Part shown: positions 33,538-42,659 of the stretch, in pieces
Layout: every line of letters starts with the position of its first letter
How positions within the stretch are numbered: position 1 is the first letter of the stretch
Assembly (NCBI RefSeq): GCF_007743815.1
Contig: NZ_CP036265.1
Coordinates: 1,328,501 to 1,392,500, forward strand
Origin: Alienimonas californiensis
GTDB lineage: Bacteria > Planctomycetota > Planctomycetia > Planctomycetales > Planctomycetaceae
DNA length: 64,000 nt
Reading direction: 5' to 3'
Translations under genes and position numbers: made by a program
The notes under the pieces: model-generated
Databases searched by the model: none
Seen by the model: only the letters and a program-made list of their open reading frames with translations
Told to the model about the DNA's origin: nothing

Positions 33538-36500
33538 TCAGTGAAAATCCCGGCTGCGCAGCCGGGCGCCGTCGAGCGCGGCGTCGGCGGGGCCGGACCG
33601 CAGCGCCTCCCGCAGGTCGGTCAGCCGACTGACGACCAGGTGCAGCGTCTTACGGCTGTCGTCCCGCTGCACGGCGCCCGTCACCAGCAGCGCCCCGGCG
33701 GTGCGGGCGGGGCGGTGGAACGCCTCCCACACGCTCGGCCAGAGCACGAGGTTCGTCTCGCCGGTTTCGTCTTCAATCGTGACGAACGTGACCCCCTTCG
33801 CCGACCCCGGCCGCTGCCGCATGAGCACCAGCCCGGCGACCGTCGCGGTCGTGCCGTCCGCCAGCCCGCCCAGCCGCCGGCAGGGCAATACGCCGCGGGT
33901 CTTTAATTGATCGCGGACGGCCGCCATCGGGTGGCCGTTCAGGCTCAATCCGGTGCGGGCGTAGTCCTCGATCACGGTTTGATGGGGGGTGAAGTTCGGC
34001 AGGGCCGGCGTCGGGTCGGAGGGTTCGACCTCCAGCCCCGCGGCGTCCGGCAGCGGGGCCGCGGTGCGATCCGGCAGGGCGTGCCAGCGGGCCTGACGGC
34101 GGGCCAGCCCCAGCGAGGCGAACGCCCCCGCCCCGGCGAGCCGGTCGCAGGCCGTCCGCGGCAGCCCGGCCCGGCGGGCGCAGTCCGCCACGGAGACGAA
34201 CGCCCCGCCCGCCGCCCGCGCCCGGGAAATCGCCTCCGCGTGCACCTCCCGCAGCCCGGCGATCTGCCGCAGCCCCAACCGCAGCGCCGGCCGCTCCGGC
34301 AACGGGCCGCCGCTGACGTGGCCTTCCTTGTTCCGGTCTTCGAGGGTGCAGTCCCAGTCGGAGGCGTTCACGCACGCCGGCCGCACGATCACCCCCTGCC
34401 GCTTCGCCTCTTTCACAAGCTGGGCCGGCTGATAAAAGCCCATCGGCTGGCTGTTCAGGATCGCCGCGAAGAACGCCGCCGGATGCCTGCATTTGAGATA
34501 GCAACTCACGACCACCAGACAGGCGAAGCTGGCGGCGTGGCTCTCCGGGAAGCCGTACTCGCCGAAGCCCTGAATCTGAGCGAACAGGCGGTCGGCGAAG
34601 TCCCGCTCGTAGCCGTTGGCCCGCAGGCCGTCCTTCAATTTGCGTTCGAAGTCGCCGATGTCCCGACCGCTTTTCCGCCACCCGGCCAGCGCCCGCCGCA
34701 ATTGATCCGCCTCGCCCGGGCTGAAGCCGGCGGCGACCTCGGCGAGCTTCATGCACTGCTCCTGAAAGATCGGCACCCCCAGCGTGCGTTCCAGCACGGC
34801 CTTCACCCGGTCGTCCGGGTAGGTCACGTCCTCTTCGCCCCGCCGGCGGCGGATATACGGATGCACCATCCCGCCCTGAATCGGCCCCGGACGGATCAGG
34901 GCCACTTCAATGACGAGGTCGTAATACCGCTCCGGCCGGGTGCGGGGCAGCGTGGCCCGCTGGGCGCGGCTTTCAATTTGAAACACCCCCGCCGTCTCCG
35001 CCCGACGGATCATGCGGTAGGTGTCCGCATCGTCGATCGGAATATCGGCCAGGTCCAGCACGTTCGCCCCCGTCACGCCGAGGTCCCGCGGGGCCTCGGC
35101 GTGACGGGCCGGCGAGGCGCTCCGCCGCAGTTCCGGGGCGAGCCTGTGCACGTCCAGCAGGCGAAAACACTTTTGAATCGCCGTGAGCATCCCCAACGCC
35201 AGCACGTCGACTTTTAACAGCCCGAGGGCTTCGAGATCGTCCTTGTCCCACTGCACGACGGTGCGGTCGGTCATGCTGGCGTTTTCCACGGGGACGAGTT
35301 CGTCCAACCGGCCGCGGGTCATCACCATCCCGCCGCTGTGCTGCGAGAGGTGCCGCGGAAAGCCCAGCAATTGCCGGACGAGCGTGATGAGCTGCTGGGC
35401 CAGCCGCGTGTCCGGGTCGAACGCCGCCTCGCGGAAGCGGGTTTTCAGTTTCTCGCCGCAGCCCTCCTCGCCGTAGCGGCCGATGCTTTTGGCGAGCGCG
35501 TCGACCCGGTCCAGACTCAGCCCCAGCGCCTTGCCGACGTCGCGGATGGCGCTGCGGGGGCGGTAGGTGATGACCGTCGCCGCGATGCCGGCCCGCTCCC
35601 GGCCGTATTTTTGGTAGAGGTATTGAATCACCTCCTCGCGGCGTTCGTGTTCGAAGTCGACGTCGATGTCCGGCGGTTCGTTGCGTTCCTCGGACAGGAA
35701 CCGCTCGAAGAAGAGATGATGCTCCGCCGGGTCCACCGCGGTGACGCCCAGGCAGTAGCAGACGGCGCTGTTCGCCGCCGAGCCCCGGCCCTGACAGAGA
35801 ATCCCCCGGCTGCGGGCGAACCGCACCAGGTCGTAGACGGTGAGGAAATAAGCCGCGTAGTTCAGCTTTTCGATCAGCCACAATTCATGCCCCAGCGCCG
35901 TCTTGACCGCGTCCGGCACGCCCCTGGGATAGCGGTCGCGGGGGTAGCGCTTCTCCGCCCCGGCCCAGGTCAGGCGGGCGAGGTAGCCCATCGGCGTTTC
36001 GCCCTTCGGGACGATCTCCTCCGGGTATTCGTACCGCAGTTCGTCCAGATTGAACCGGCAGCGCTCGGCGATCTCGACGGTGCGATCCAGCAGGTCGGCC
36101 CGGCCGTGGAAGGTGCGGAGCAGGTCGCCGCGGTCTTTGAGGTGGCGTTCCCCGTTGGGGGCGAGTTCGGCGACCAGTTCCGACACCGGCCGCCCCAGCC
36201 GGGTCGCGGTGAGCACGTCGTGCAGAAACCGTCGGTCCGGGGCGTGATACAGCACGCCCCCCGCCGCGACCGGCGGCAACCGGGCCGCGTTCGCCGCGGC
36301 CAACTGTTCCGCCAACGCCCGCCGATCCTCCGGCCCGCGACTCAGTTCGACCAACCCCCAGCAACGCCCGGGGAAGGCGTCGCGGAAGTCCGCGGGAGTC
36401 GTTGTCTCCTCGCGGGACTCCCGATCGAGAGTTAGCGTGACGCCGCAGCAGAGTCCGGCGGCGTGGGCGGCGACGTCGGAGAAGCGGAGGTCGCACGCTC

Positions 36501-36891
36501 CCTTCGGCGCCCGCCGCCGGCCGGCCGTGAGCAATCGCGACAGGTTGGCGTAACCGGCCCGCGTCTCCGCCAGCAGCACGCAGGGGGGAGCGTCGCGGCA
36601 GACGACTTCCGCCCCGACCAACAGCGGCAGCCCGACCCGCTTCGCCGCGACGTGCGCCCGCACCACGCCGGCGAGGGTGTTCACGTCCGTCACCGCGAGG
36701 CCGGCGTAACCAAGGGCCGCGGCGGTCTCGACCAGTTCGTCCGGGTGGCTGGCGCCCTCGAGGAACGTGAAGTTCGACCGGCAACGCAACTCCGCATAGT
36801 TCGCCCCCCTCTCAGTTAACGCCGAGGGCCGGCCGGCCCTCGGCGTTACGGGCGCGTCAGGGCGCGAGGGCGGGTGCGGCGTCTCCGGCAT
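33538..36891 (-). CDS. dnaE2: Error-prone DNA polymerase III alpha subunit, ImuC/DnaE2
   Basis: 1117 residues, usual length for DnaE2. The PHP domain begins YAELRCRSNFTFLEGASHPD. The polymerase palm has RNEPPDIDVDFEHERREEVI with catalytic aspartates. GRGSAANSAVCYCLGVTAVD and LSQHSGGMVMTRGRLDELVP are DnaE hallmarks. The C-terminal OB fold is seen at VAGLVLMRQRPGSAKGVTFV. DnaE2 works with ImuA and ImuB in SOS translesion synthesis, causing damage-induced mutation. The gene is the last of the imuA-imuB-dnaE2 operon, 16 bp after imuB. It lacks a dedicated proofreading subunit nearby, as expected for this branch. Confidence 0.95.
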   Translation of the reverse strand: MPETPHPPSRPDAPVTPRAGRPSALTERGANYAELRCRSNFTFLEGASHPDELVETAAALGYAGLAVTDVNTLAGVVRAHVAAKRVGLPLLVGAEVVCRDAPPCVLLAETRAGYANLSRLLTAGRRRAPKGACDLRFSDVAAHAAGLCCGVTLTLDRESREETTTPADFRDAFPGRCWGLVELSRGPEDRRALAEQLAAANAARLPPVAAGGVLYHAPDRRFLHDVLTATRLGRPVSELVAELAPNGERHLKDRGDLLRTFHGRADLLDRTVEIAERCRFNLDELRYEYPEEIVPKGETPMGYLARLTWAGAEKRYPRDRYPRGVPDAVKTALGHELWLIEKLNYAAYFLTVYDLVRFARSRGILCQGRGSAANSAVCYCLGVTAVDPAEHHLFFERFLSEERNEPPDIDVDFEHERREEVIQYLYQKYGRERAGIAATVITYRPRSAIRDVGKALGLSLDRVDALAKSIGRYGEEGCGEKLKTRFREAAFDPDTRLAQQLITLVRQLLGFPRHLSQHSGGMVMTRGRLDELVPVENASMTDRTVVQWDKDDLEALGLLKVDVLALGMLTAIQKCFRLLDVHRLAPELRRSASPARHAEAPRDLGVTGANVLDLADIPIDDADTYRMIRRAETAGVFQIESRAQRATLPRTRPERYYDLVIEVALIRPGPIQGGMVHPYIRRRRGEEDVTYPDDRVKAVLERTLGVPIFQEQCMKLAEVAAGFSPGEADQLRRALAGWRKSGRDIGDFERKLKDGLRANGYERDFADRLFAQIQGFGEYGFPESHAASFACLVVVSCYLKCRHPAAFFAAILNSQPMGFYQPAQLVKEAKRQGVIVRPACVNASDWDCTLEDRNKEGHVSGGPLPERPALRLGLRQIAGLREVHAEAISRARAAGGAFVSVADCARRAGLPRTACDRLAGAGAFASLGLARRQARWHALPDRTAAPLPDAAGLEVEPSDPTPALPNFTPHQTVIEDYARTGLSLNGHPMAAVRDQLKTRGVLPCRRLGGLADGTTATVAGLVLMRQRPGSAKGVTFVTIEDETGETNLVLWPSVWEAFHRPARTAGALLVTGAVQRDDSRKTLHLVVSRLTDLREALRSGPADAALDGARLRSRDFH

Positions 36892-36907
36892 GAACGGTCT
36901 CCCGGCG

Positions 36908-38527
36908 CTAGCTGAACAGGCCGTGCAGGAACCAGCGACCGGTCTTCAGGTCGCGGAACAGCCAGAGCCGTTCCCCGCCGGCCAGTTCGGCCCGCCAGTA
37001 GTCGCGCTCCGTCCGCGGGCCGGCCCACCAGCCGGTTTGCAGACGCTCCGGGCCCCAGGCGGAGGGGATCTCCGTCGTGCCGCGGCCGCGGCGGGTCAGG
37101 CGGAACGGCGGGCCGTCCGGGACCAGCGAGAGCACCCGCACCGGCTCCGGCGGGTCCAGCAGCACGACCGGCCGCGTCCCCGGCAGCCAGCCGGCCGGCA
37201 CGGGATAGCCGCCGTCCCCCCGGCCGTTCAGGGCGGGGACGAGGCGGTAGGAACGCTCCGGCAGCGGATCGCCGGTCGGTTCGGCCCGGCAGACGCGGTC
37301 TTCCCCCAGCCGGCCGGAGAGGGTTTCGAGCAGATCGGCCAGGTCCCGGGCCTGTTCGCCGCCGGTCTCGAACAGCGTGCCGCGGGCGACCCGCAGGCGT
37401 TCGTGGGCGGTGACGGTCAGCGTCGCCCGCCGCGGCGGGGGCAGTTCGAGCCGGTCCAGCCGGAGGGCCAGCAGCGAACTCAGCCGGGCGGCCTCCCGCG
37501 TCGGCCGGGCCGTCGCCAGCGGGACGACGCGGGCCGGGCCGCCGTTGTCGGGGATGAACTCGAACCGGGCCTCCCGCACGCCGCGGCTTTCGGGGAGGCG
37601 GTTCAGAACCTCCGCGATCAACCCGTCGCACAGCCGTCCGACCGCCTCCCGGGCGGCGGGGGCGTGCTCGCCCTCCCACTTCGCCGCCACCGGGGCCGGC
37701 GGCCGCACGGGTTCGATCGGCTCGGGCAGGCGACCGAAGAAACGGTCCAGCCGTTCGGCGAGGACCGGCCCGAACCGGCTCGGCAGCGAGGCCCGCGGCA
37801 ACCCGCGGACGCCGCCGACGTCGGTCACGCCCAACTCCCGCAGCGTGCGGAGCAGCTTCGTCGGCAACCGCAGCGCCGCGGCCGGCAGGGCGTGCAGGCG
37901 GTCGGCGGGCTCGTCGTCGGTCAGAATGGTCACGCGGTCCGGGCCGAACCGCGCCAGGCCCCAGGCGGCGCCGACGCAGCCGGCGATCGCGGCCCGGGCG
38001 GCGAGACGTTCGCTCCGGGCCAGCCGCACGGCGAAGCGGACCAGCGCCCGCTCCCCGCCGAACAGGTGGGCGCAGCCGGTCACGTCCGCCGCCAGCCCGC
38101 AGGGTTCCGCCCCATCCCCGGCGTCGGCGACGCCCACCCGGGGGGAGAGCCGCCGGGAGAACAGCGCGGCGAGGTCCTCCAGCGCCGCCCGGTCGGCGGC
38201 GGGGTCGTGCTCCTCGCAGACGGCGTCCGGGACGTGCAGCGGGACCTCCGCCAGCGGCATGCCCAGCCGCACCCCGGCCCGCCGGCAGGCCCGGCAGCGG
38301 GCGGCGACCTCCCGCCCCCGCCGCCCGGCCCGGTGCAGGACGAGGGGCGAAGCGGCGGAACCGGCGGGTGAGCAGCCGTCAGCCGGCACGGGCGAACTCC
38401 CGGCGGCGGGGCCGGATTGTGCTTCGTTCGCCGAATCGCGGCGGACCCGCTGCACCGGCCAGTCCGGCAGCCACAGGCAAAGAGTCCGCGGGGGCGGGGA
38501 CTTCCGCGGGGACGAGCCGTGCGTCAT
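36908..38527 (-). CDS. imuB: ImuB, Y-family polymerase-like SOS mutagenesis protein
   Basis: 539 residues. The N-terminal RTLCLWLPDWPVQRVRR is diagnostic of ImuB. A ~40-residue Ala/Pro/Ser insertion follows, then DinB-like palm and fingers (RAGVRLGMPLAEV, EDLAALFSRRLSPRVGVADA, LTGCAHLFGGERAL-like VTGCAHLFGGERALV), the thumb/HhH (ELGVTDVGGVRGLPRASLPS) and little finger. ImuB proteins lack polymerase activity and act as the hub binding the beta clamp, ImuA and DnaE2. The start overlaps the imuA reading frame by 149 bp. Even a later start must leave over 100 bp shared, because the conserved N-terminal motif lies within the overlap. Confidence 0.93.
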   Translation of the reverse strand: MTHGSSPRKSPPPRTLCLWLPDWPVQRVRRDSANEAQSGPAAGSSPVPADGCSPAGSAASPLVLHRAGRRGREVAARCRACRRAGVRLGMPLAEVPLHVPDAVCEEHDPAADRAALEDLAALFSRRLSPRVGVADAGDGAEPCGLAADVTGCAHLFGGERALVRFAVRLARSERLAARAAIAGCVGAAWGLARFGPDRVTILTDDEPADRLHALPAAALRLPTKLLRTLRELGVTDVGGVRGLPRASLPSRFGPVLAERLDRFFGRLPEPIEPVRPPAPVAAKWEGEHAPAAREAVGRLCDGLIAEVLNRLPESRGVREARFEFIPDNGGPARVVPLATARPTREAARLSSLLALRLDRLELPPPRRATLTVTAHERLRVARGTLFETGGEQARDLADLLETLSGRLGEDRVCRAEPTGDPLPERSYRLVPALNGRGDGGYPVPAGWLPGTRPVVLLDPPEPVRVLSLVPDGPPFRLTRRGRGTTEIPSAWGPERLQTGWWAGPRTERDYWRAELAGGERLWLFRDLKTGRWFLHGLFS

Positions 38528-39275
38528 CGGTCAGCTCCAGGGTCACGCCGCGTTCGAGGTCCTCCGTCAGCGCCGCTCCCCGCCGCCGCAGCACGCGGAC
38601 GCGCCAGCGGGGTCGGGGGGAATCGCACTCCCGCACGCCGGGGCCGGGGGCGGGAGCGACTTCCAATCGCACGTCGGCCCAGCAGGCTTCGCGGCGGGCG
38701 GCCGCCGGGCGGACCAGCAGGCCGGGGCCGCCGCCGGCCGCGGCGCCGGTCTCCGCCGCCAGGGCCAGCCGGCGGGCGGCGACCGGGTCGAGCCCCGCCG
38801 GCAGGAAGCCCGCCGTCGCCCCCAGCCCGGGGCACCGCAGGCAGCGTTCCAGCGCCCACAGCCGATCGCGGTCGGAGCGGGGGCGAACCCAGACCGCCCG
38901 CCGCAGCCCGAGGGCCGCCCAGGCCACCGGCAGCCCCCGCCCCCCGCCGCCGAGCACCACCGCCGCCGTCCGCTCGTGCACTTTGTCCCTGTCGCTCTCG
39001 TCCGCCCCCCGCAGCGCCGCCGCGGCGAGGGCGACCGCGAACCCCCACGGTGCCGGCCCCTCGCCCGCGGCCCCGGCGCCCGCCACCAGTTCCACGAGCC
39101 CCGCCGGGCCGTCGAGCCACGCTCCCAGTGCCCCGGCGGTCGCCTCTTTCCTCAGCCCGGCGCTCACGCCGGGGAGCGTGTCGGCCAGATGACGAACCCG
39201 CGTTCGTGTCGCCGCCCGGGAGGTCCCGGGGCCGGCGCCAGATGTGGGGGCTGCGGGGTCGAAGAGGGACAGCAT
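38379..39275 (-). CDS. imuA: ImuA-like (RecA-related) SOS mutagenesis protein
   Basis: 298 residues from the ATG at 39275 (MLSLFDPAAPTSGAGP). The central LPVAWAALGLRRAVWVRPRS and RDRLWALERCLRCPGLGATA match the ImuA/SulA-like RecA fold, where the conserved Walker motifs are degenerate. GGGPGLLVRPAAARREACWA followed by LEVAPAPG fits the family C-terminal region. ImuA binds RecA and ImuB in Myxococcus and Caulobacter-type mutasomes. The last ~50 residues (after LELTDDARLVPAEVP) are read from the sequence that also encodes the ImuB N-terminus and are low-complexity, so they may be dispensable. Confidence 0.88.
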   Translation of the reverse strand: MLSLFDPAAPTSGAGPGTSRAATRTRVRHLADTLPGVSAGLRKEATAGALGAWLDGPAGLVELVAGAGAAGEGPAPWGFAVALAAAALRGADESDRDKVHERTAAVVLGGGGRGLPVAWAALGLRRAVWVRPRSDRDRLWALERCLRCPGLGATAGFLPAGLDPVAARRLALAAETGAAAGGGPGLLVRPAAARREACWADVRLEVAPAPGPGVRECDSPRPRWRVRVLRRRGAALTEDLERGVTLELTDDARLVPAEVPAPADSLPVAAGLAGAAGPPRFGERSTIRPRRREFARAG

Positions 39276-39841
39276 GTTGTGGACTCCCGTACACTCGAGA
39301 GCCTACCAGCCGTTCGCCATGTGTCCATGCGGACACTACCAAATCTCGCCCCGAGCGGCGACTTCCGTCTCCCCCCGGGAGCGAGTTGCCGGGGAGCCCC
39401 GTCCGGCCGACCGGCGTTCGCCCCCTGTTCTCCAAGAGAAACGTCGCTGCGGCAGACTTCCGTCGGAGGGTGCTCGGCGATTGCCGCGGACCTGCGCCGC
39501 ATTGGTCCTATCGGAGCTCGTTGATTCGGCGGCGGAACGGCGGCTCGTCGGTTCGTGCTCCCCGGGTTCGCTCTCTCCCCGAGGTGTCGTGACCGAACTC
39601 CTCGTGACGCCGGCGAGGCTCGCGGCGGCGTGCTGCGGGCCTAAATGGTCGCGTCCCCACCAACCCGAAGCGTCAGCGAGGGCCGCAGGCCGGGACGGCG
39701 TTCGCCACACCGAAGCCCTCGCTGACGCTTCGGGTTGGTGTTTTCGAGCCTGCGGACGCATCGGCCGTTTCGGATGATTGTCCCCGAGCGGCCCGGTAGG
39801 CTCGGTGGCGACCGCTTCTCAACGTCCGCTGGAACGCCGAA
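39276..39841. repeat. Divergent intergenic region with CAACCCGAAGCG-type palindrome, copy 2 (39658-39740)
   Basis: The 566 bp between imuA (minus) and the sulfatase (plus) holds the candidate operator at 39321-39336 and one palindromic repeat. Its arms start CACCAACCCGAAGCGTCAGC (39658) and end GCTGACGCTTCGGGTTGGTG (39740), perfect over at least 26 bp, with a ~31 bp loop. The rest shows no gene. The sulfatase promoter must lie in the last ~100 bp. Confidence 0.85.
39321..39336 (-). promoter_or_regulatory. Inverted repeat GTGTCC-N4-GGACAC upstream of imuA, candidate damage-response operator
   Basis: GTGTCC ATGC GGACAC is a perfect 6+6 inverted repeat with a 4 bp spacer, centred about 53 bp before the imuA start. 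The operon is normally SOS-controlled, and Gram-positive type LexA boxes have the same half-site/N4/half-site geometry, though a different sequence. Planctomycete LexA boxes are not known to me, so assignment is tentative. Confidence 0.4.
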
Positions 39842-41215
39842 ATGCGCCTGCTCGCCCTACTTCTCTGCCTCGGCGTCCTCCAGACGTCGACGGCGGCCGC
39901 CGCGGACCGGGCCGCGGGCGCCCCGAACGTGGTGATCATTTTTATCGACGACCAGGGCTACGGGGACCTGTCCTGCTACGGGTCCGAGATCGCCGAGACG
40001 CCGCGGATCGACAGCCTCGCCGCGGAGGGGATGAAGTTCACCAGCTTTTATTCGGCCTACTGCGTCTGCTCCGCGTCGCGGGCGGCGCTGCTGACCGGGT
40101 GCTATCCGCCGCGGCTCTCGATGCCGGGCGTGCTGGGGCCGAACTCCCGGGTCGGCCTGCACCCGGACGAGGTCACGATCGCCGACCTGCTGAAAGAGCG
40201 GGGCTACGCCACGATGTGCGTCGGCAAATGGCACGTCGGCGACCGGCTGGAGACGCTGCCGACGGCCCAGGGCTTCGACCGCTACTTCGGGCTGCCGTAC
40301 TCCAACGACATGGCCCGTCAAAAGGGCTGGGGCAACGATTCGCCGGATCTGGACAAGATCTGGCGGCAGAAGAAATGGGACATTTATCACAACGACCTGT
40401 ACCGGAACGGGGAGAGCGCCGAGTCGCCGGTCGATCAGACCACGCTGACGCAGCGTTACACCGAGGAGGCGGTGGGTTTCATCCGTGAAAACAAGGACCG
40501 GCCGTTCCTGCTTTATATGCCGCACACGATGGTCCACGTGCCGTTGTTCGTGACGGACGACCGCTGGGAGGAAGACCCGGCCAAGGCCTACCGCCTCGCG
40601 GTGGAGCACGTCGACTGGTCGGTGGGCGAGGTGCTGGACACGCTGGAGGAATTGAAGCTCGCCGAGAACACCTTGGTGATCTATACGTCCGACAACGGCC
40701 CGTGGTTGAGCAAGCGGCATCACGCCGGCTCCGCCGGCCCGCTGCGGAACGGCAAGGGGACGACCTGGGAGGGCGGCATGCGGGTGCCGGGCCTGTTCCG
40801 CTGGCCCGGGGTGATCCCGGCCGGGACGGTCACGGACCGGGTCGCCGGGACGGTCGACCTGCTGCCGACGCTCGCCGAGGCCGCCGGGGCGGAGTTGCCG
40901 GACCGGCCGATCGACGGCCACAGCCTGCTCGGCCTGCTGAAGGACCCGCAGGCCCCCTCGCCGCACGACGAGCACGGGCTGTTCTATTACAAGAACGGCC
41001 GGGTCGAGGGGCTGCGGATGGGCCGCTGGAAGCTGCGGTTCGGCGACAAGAACGCTTCTACGGTCTCGCTGTACGACCTCGACGCCGACATCGGCAAATC
41101 GCACGACGTGGCCGCCGCGAACCCCGCCGTCCTCGGGCGGCTGATCGCGATTGCCGAACGCTACGACAGAGACCTGAAAGCGAACCAGCGGCCGATCTGG
41201 ACGGCTGGGAAATAG
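39842..41215 (+). CDS. Secreted arylsulfatase-type sulfatase
   Basis: 457 residues with signal peptide MRLLALLLCLGVLQTSTAAA. The metal site NVVIIFIDDQGYGDLSCYGS is followed by the formylglycine motif VCSASRAALLTG (C-x-A-S-R, Cys76), the alternative to C-x-P-S-R. The catalytic base region ATMCVGKWHVGD (Lys/His) and IYTSDNGPWLSK are intact, as is FLLYMPHTMVHVPLFV. The architecture matches arylsulfatase A/choline-sulfatase-like enzymes that desulfate polysaccharides or aromatic esters in the periplasm. It is not close to the other sulfatase in sequence. A palindromic repeat lies 25 bp past its stop. Confidence 0.93.
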   Translation: MRLLALLLCLGVLQTSTAAAADRAAGAPNVVIIFIDDQGYGDLSCYGSEIAETPRIDSLAAEGMKFTSFYSAYCVCSASRAALLTGCYPPRLSMPGVLGPNSRVGLHPDEVTIADLLKERGYATMCVGKWHVGDRLETLPTAQGFDRYFGLPYSNDMARQKGWGNDSPDLDKIWRQKKWDIYHNDLYRNGESAESPVDQTTLTQRYTEEAVGFIRENKDRPFLLYMPHTMVHVPLFVTDDRWEEDPAKAYRLAVEHVDWSVGEVLDTLEELKLAENTLVIYTSDNGPWLSKRHHAGSAGPLRNGKGTTWEGGMRVPGLFRWPGVIPAGTVTDRVAGTVDLLPTLAEAAGAELPDRPIDGHSLLGLLKDPQAPSPHDEHGLFYYKNGRVEGLRMGRWKLRFGDKNASTVSLYDLDADIGKSHDVAAANPAVLGRLIAIAERYDRDLKANQRPIWTAGK

Positions 41216-41240
41216 GGCGGGTTTTCAAAGAGTCGATGAT

Positions 41241-41301
41241 CAACCCGAAGCGTCAGCGAGGGCGTCCACGCCGTCGTTGCCCTCGCTGACGCTTCGGGTT
41301 G
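41241..41301. repeat. CAACCCGAAGCG-type palindromic repeat, copy 3
   Basis: Perfect 23-bp arms (41241-41263, starting CAACCCGAAGCGTCAGCGAG; 41279-41301) enclose a 15 bp loop. The element sits between the convergent sulfatase and ankyrin genes and could terminate both. Confidence 0.9.
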
Positions 41302-41345
41302 GTATTCAAATCGCTTCTCCGACGGCCGGAGCTTGCGCTCCGGGC

Positions 41346-42659
41346 TCACGGCCGCCCTAACACCTCCAGCAGCGCCGCCTCGGTCGGCGGGTGGGGACGG
41401 AAGTTGCCGGGGCGGTGGCCGCGGGCGATTTCCAGCGGGGTCTGGCCGCGGCGGTTCTTGCGGTTCCAGTCCGCCGGGTCGGCCCCGCGCTCGGCCAGCA
41501 GACGGACGACCGCGGGGCGGTTCTTGTAGGCCGCCCCGTGCATCACGGTGTCGCCGCGGCCGTCGACGGCGGCGAGGTCCGCCCCGCGGTCCAACAGCAG
41601 CGTGACGGCTTCCACCGCCTCCGCCTCGGTGCCGGCCGGCTCGTCGCCGCTGCCCAGCGGGCCGACGCCCGCGGCGGCCAGCAATGGCGTGGCGCCGTCG
41701 TTTGTTTTCAGCGTCTCGTCGGCGCCCAGTTCGAGCAGAACCGCCATCAGCGGGGCGTCGCAGGCCTCGCAGGCCAGAATAAACGGCGTCGCCCCGGCCT
41801 TATTTATTCCGGGGCGACCGCGCGGCGTGCTTTTCAGGCGGGCGTCCACGTCCGCCCCGGCGGCGACGAGTTGACGGGCGAACGTCAGGCTGCCCAGCGC
41901 CCCGGAGCCCCGCGGCGGCGGGTCGCCGTCGCCGCCCAGCGGTTTGCGGACTTTGGAGATCGCGTGCAGGGCCGTCACGCCGCCGGACCGCCCGTTCGGG
42001 TCCGCCCCGGCCTCCAGCAGGGCGGCGGCGAGGGCGAAGTGGCCGTTCTCCACCGCCAGGCCCAGCGGGGTCGTGCCGCTCTCCAACCCGTCGCCGGGCC
42101 GCTTTTCGACGGTCGCCCCGGCGTTCACGTCCGCCCCGGCCGCCAGCAGCCGACGGGCGATGTCCGCCCGGCCCTCCCGCACGGCGAACAGCAGCGCGGT
42201 GAACCCGCCCGGCGTCCTCGCGTCCCGGTCGGCGCCCGCGGCGAGCAGGCGGTCCACGGCGTCCCCGTTCCCCGCGGCGGCGGCCCACATCAGCGCCGTC
42301 TGGCCGGCCCGCTCCGTCGCGTTCGCCTTCGCCCCGGCTTTGAGGAGGGCGTTGAGCGCCCCGACGGCGCCGGTCCGGGCGGCGGTCATCAGCGGGGTCT
42401 CGCCGCCGGGGGCGGTCCGGTTCGGGTCGGCTCCGGCGTTCAGCAGGGCGGTCACGCAGGCTTCGTCCCCCGCCTCGCAGGCCAGCGAGAGCGGCGTCAC
42501 CCCGTAGCGGTTCACGGCGTCCGCAGCCGCCCCCTCGCTCAGCAACCGCGTCACCGCGGCGGCGTCGCCGAGGGCCGCGGCGTCGTGCAGCGGGGTGGAT
42601 GCGGGCGCCGCGTCCGGGGGAGCGGACAGGCAGACGAGCAGCAGGCCGGCGGCGGTCAC
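41346..42659 (-). CDS. Secreted ankyrin-repeat protein of the DUF1592/DUF1552 gene set
   Basis: 437 residues from the GTG at 42659, which overlaps the TGA of the DUF1552 gene (GTGA), so the two are translationally coupled. The frame continues upstream without meaning. A short signal peptide (VTAAGLLLVCLSAPPDAAPA) precedes about ten ankyrin repeats (STPLHDAAALGDAAAVTRLL, GVTPLSLACEAGDEACVTAL, GQTALMWAAAAGNGDAVDRL, and so on), to the C-terminus. Each has the TPLxxA turn and the LLxxGAD finger. The role is unknown; ankyrin proteins usually mediate protein contacts. The same order is commonly found in planctomycetes. Confidence 0.9.
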   Translation of the reverse strand: MTAAGLLLVCLSAPPDAAPASTPLHDAAALGDAAAVTRLLSEGAAADAVNRYGVTPLSLACEAGDEACVTALLNAGADPNRTAPGGETPLMTAARTGAVGALNALLKAGAKANATERAGQTALMWAAAAGNGDAVDRLLAAGADRDARTPGGFTALLFAVREGRADIARRLLAAGADVNAGATVEKRPGDGLESGTTPLGLAVENGHFALAAALLEAGADPNGRSGGVTALHAISKVRKPLGGDGDPPPRGSGALGSLTFARQLVAAGADVDARLKSTPRGRPGINKAGATPFILACEACDAPLMAVLLELGADETLKTNDGATPLLAAAGVGPLGSGDEPAGTEAEAVEAVTLLLDRGADLAAVDGRGDTVMHGAAYKNRPAVVRLLAERGADPADWNRKNRRGQTPLEIARGHRPGNFRPHPPTEAALLEVLGRP

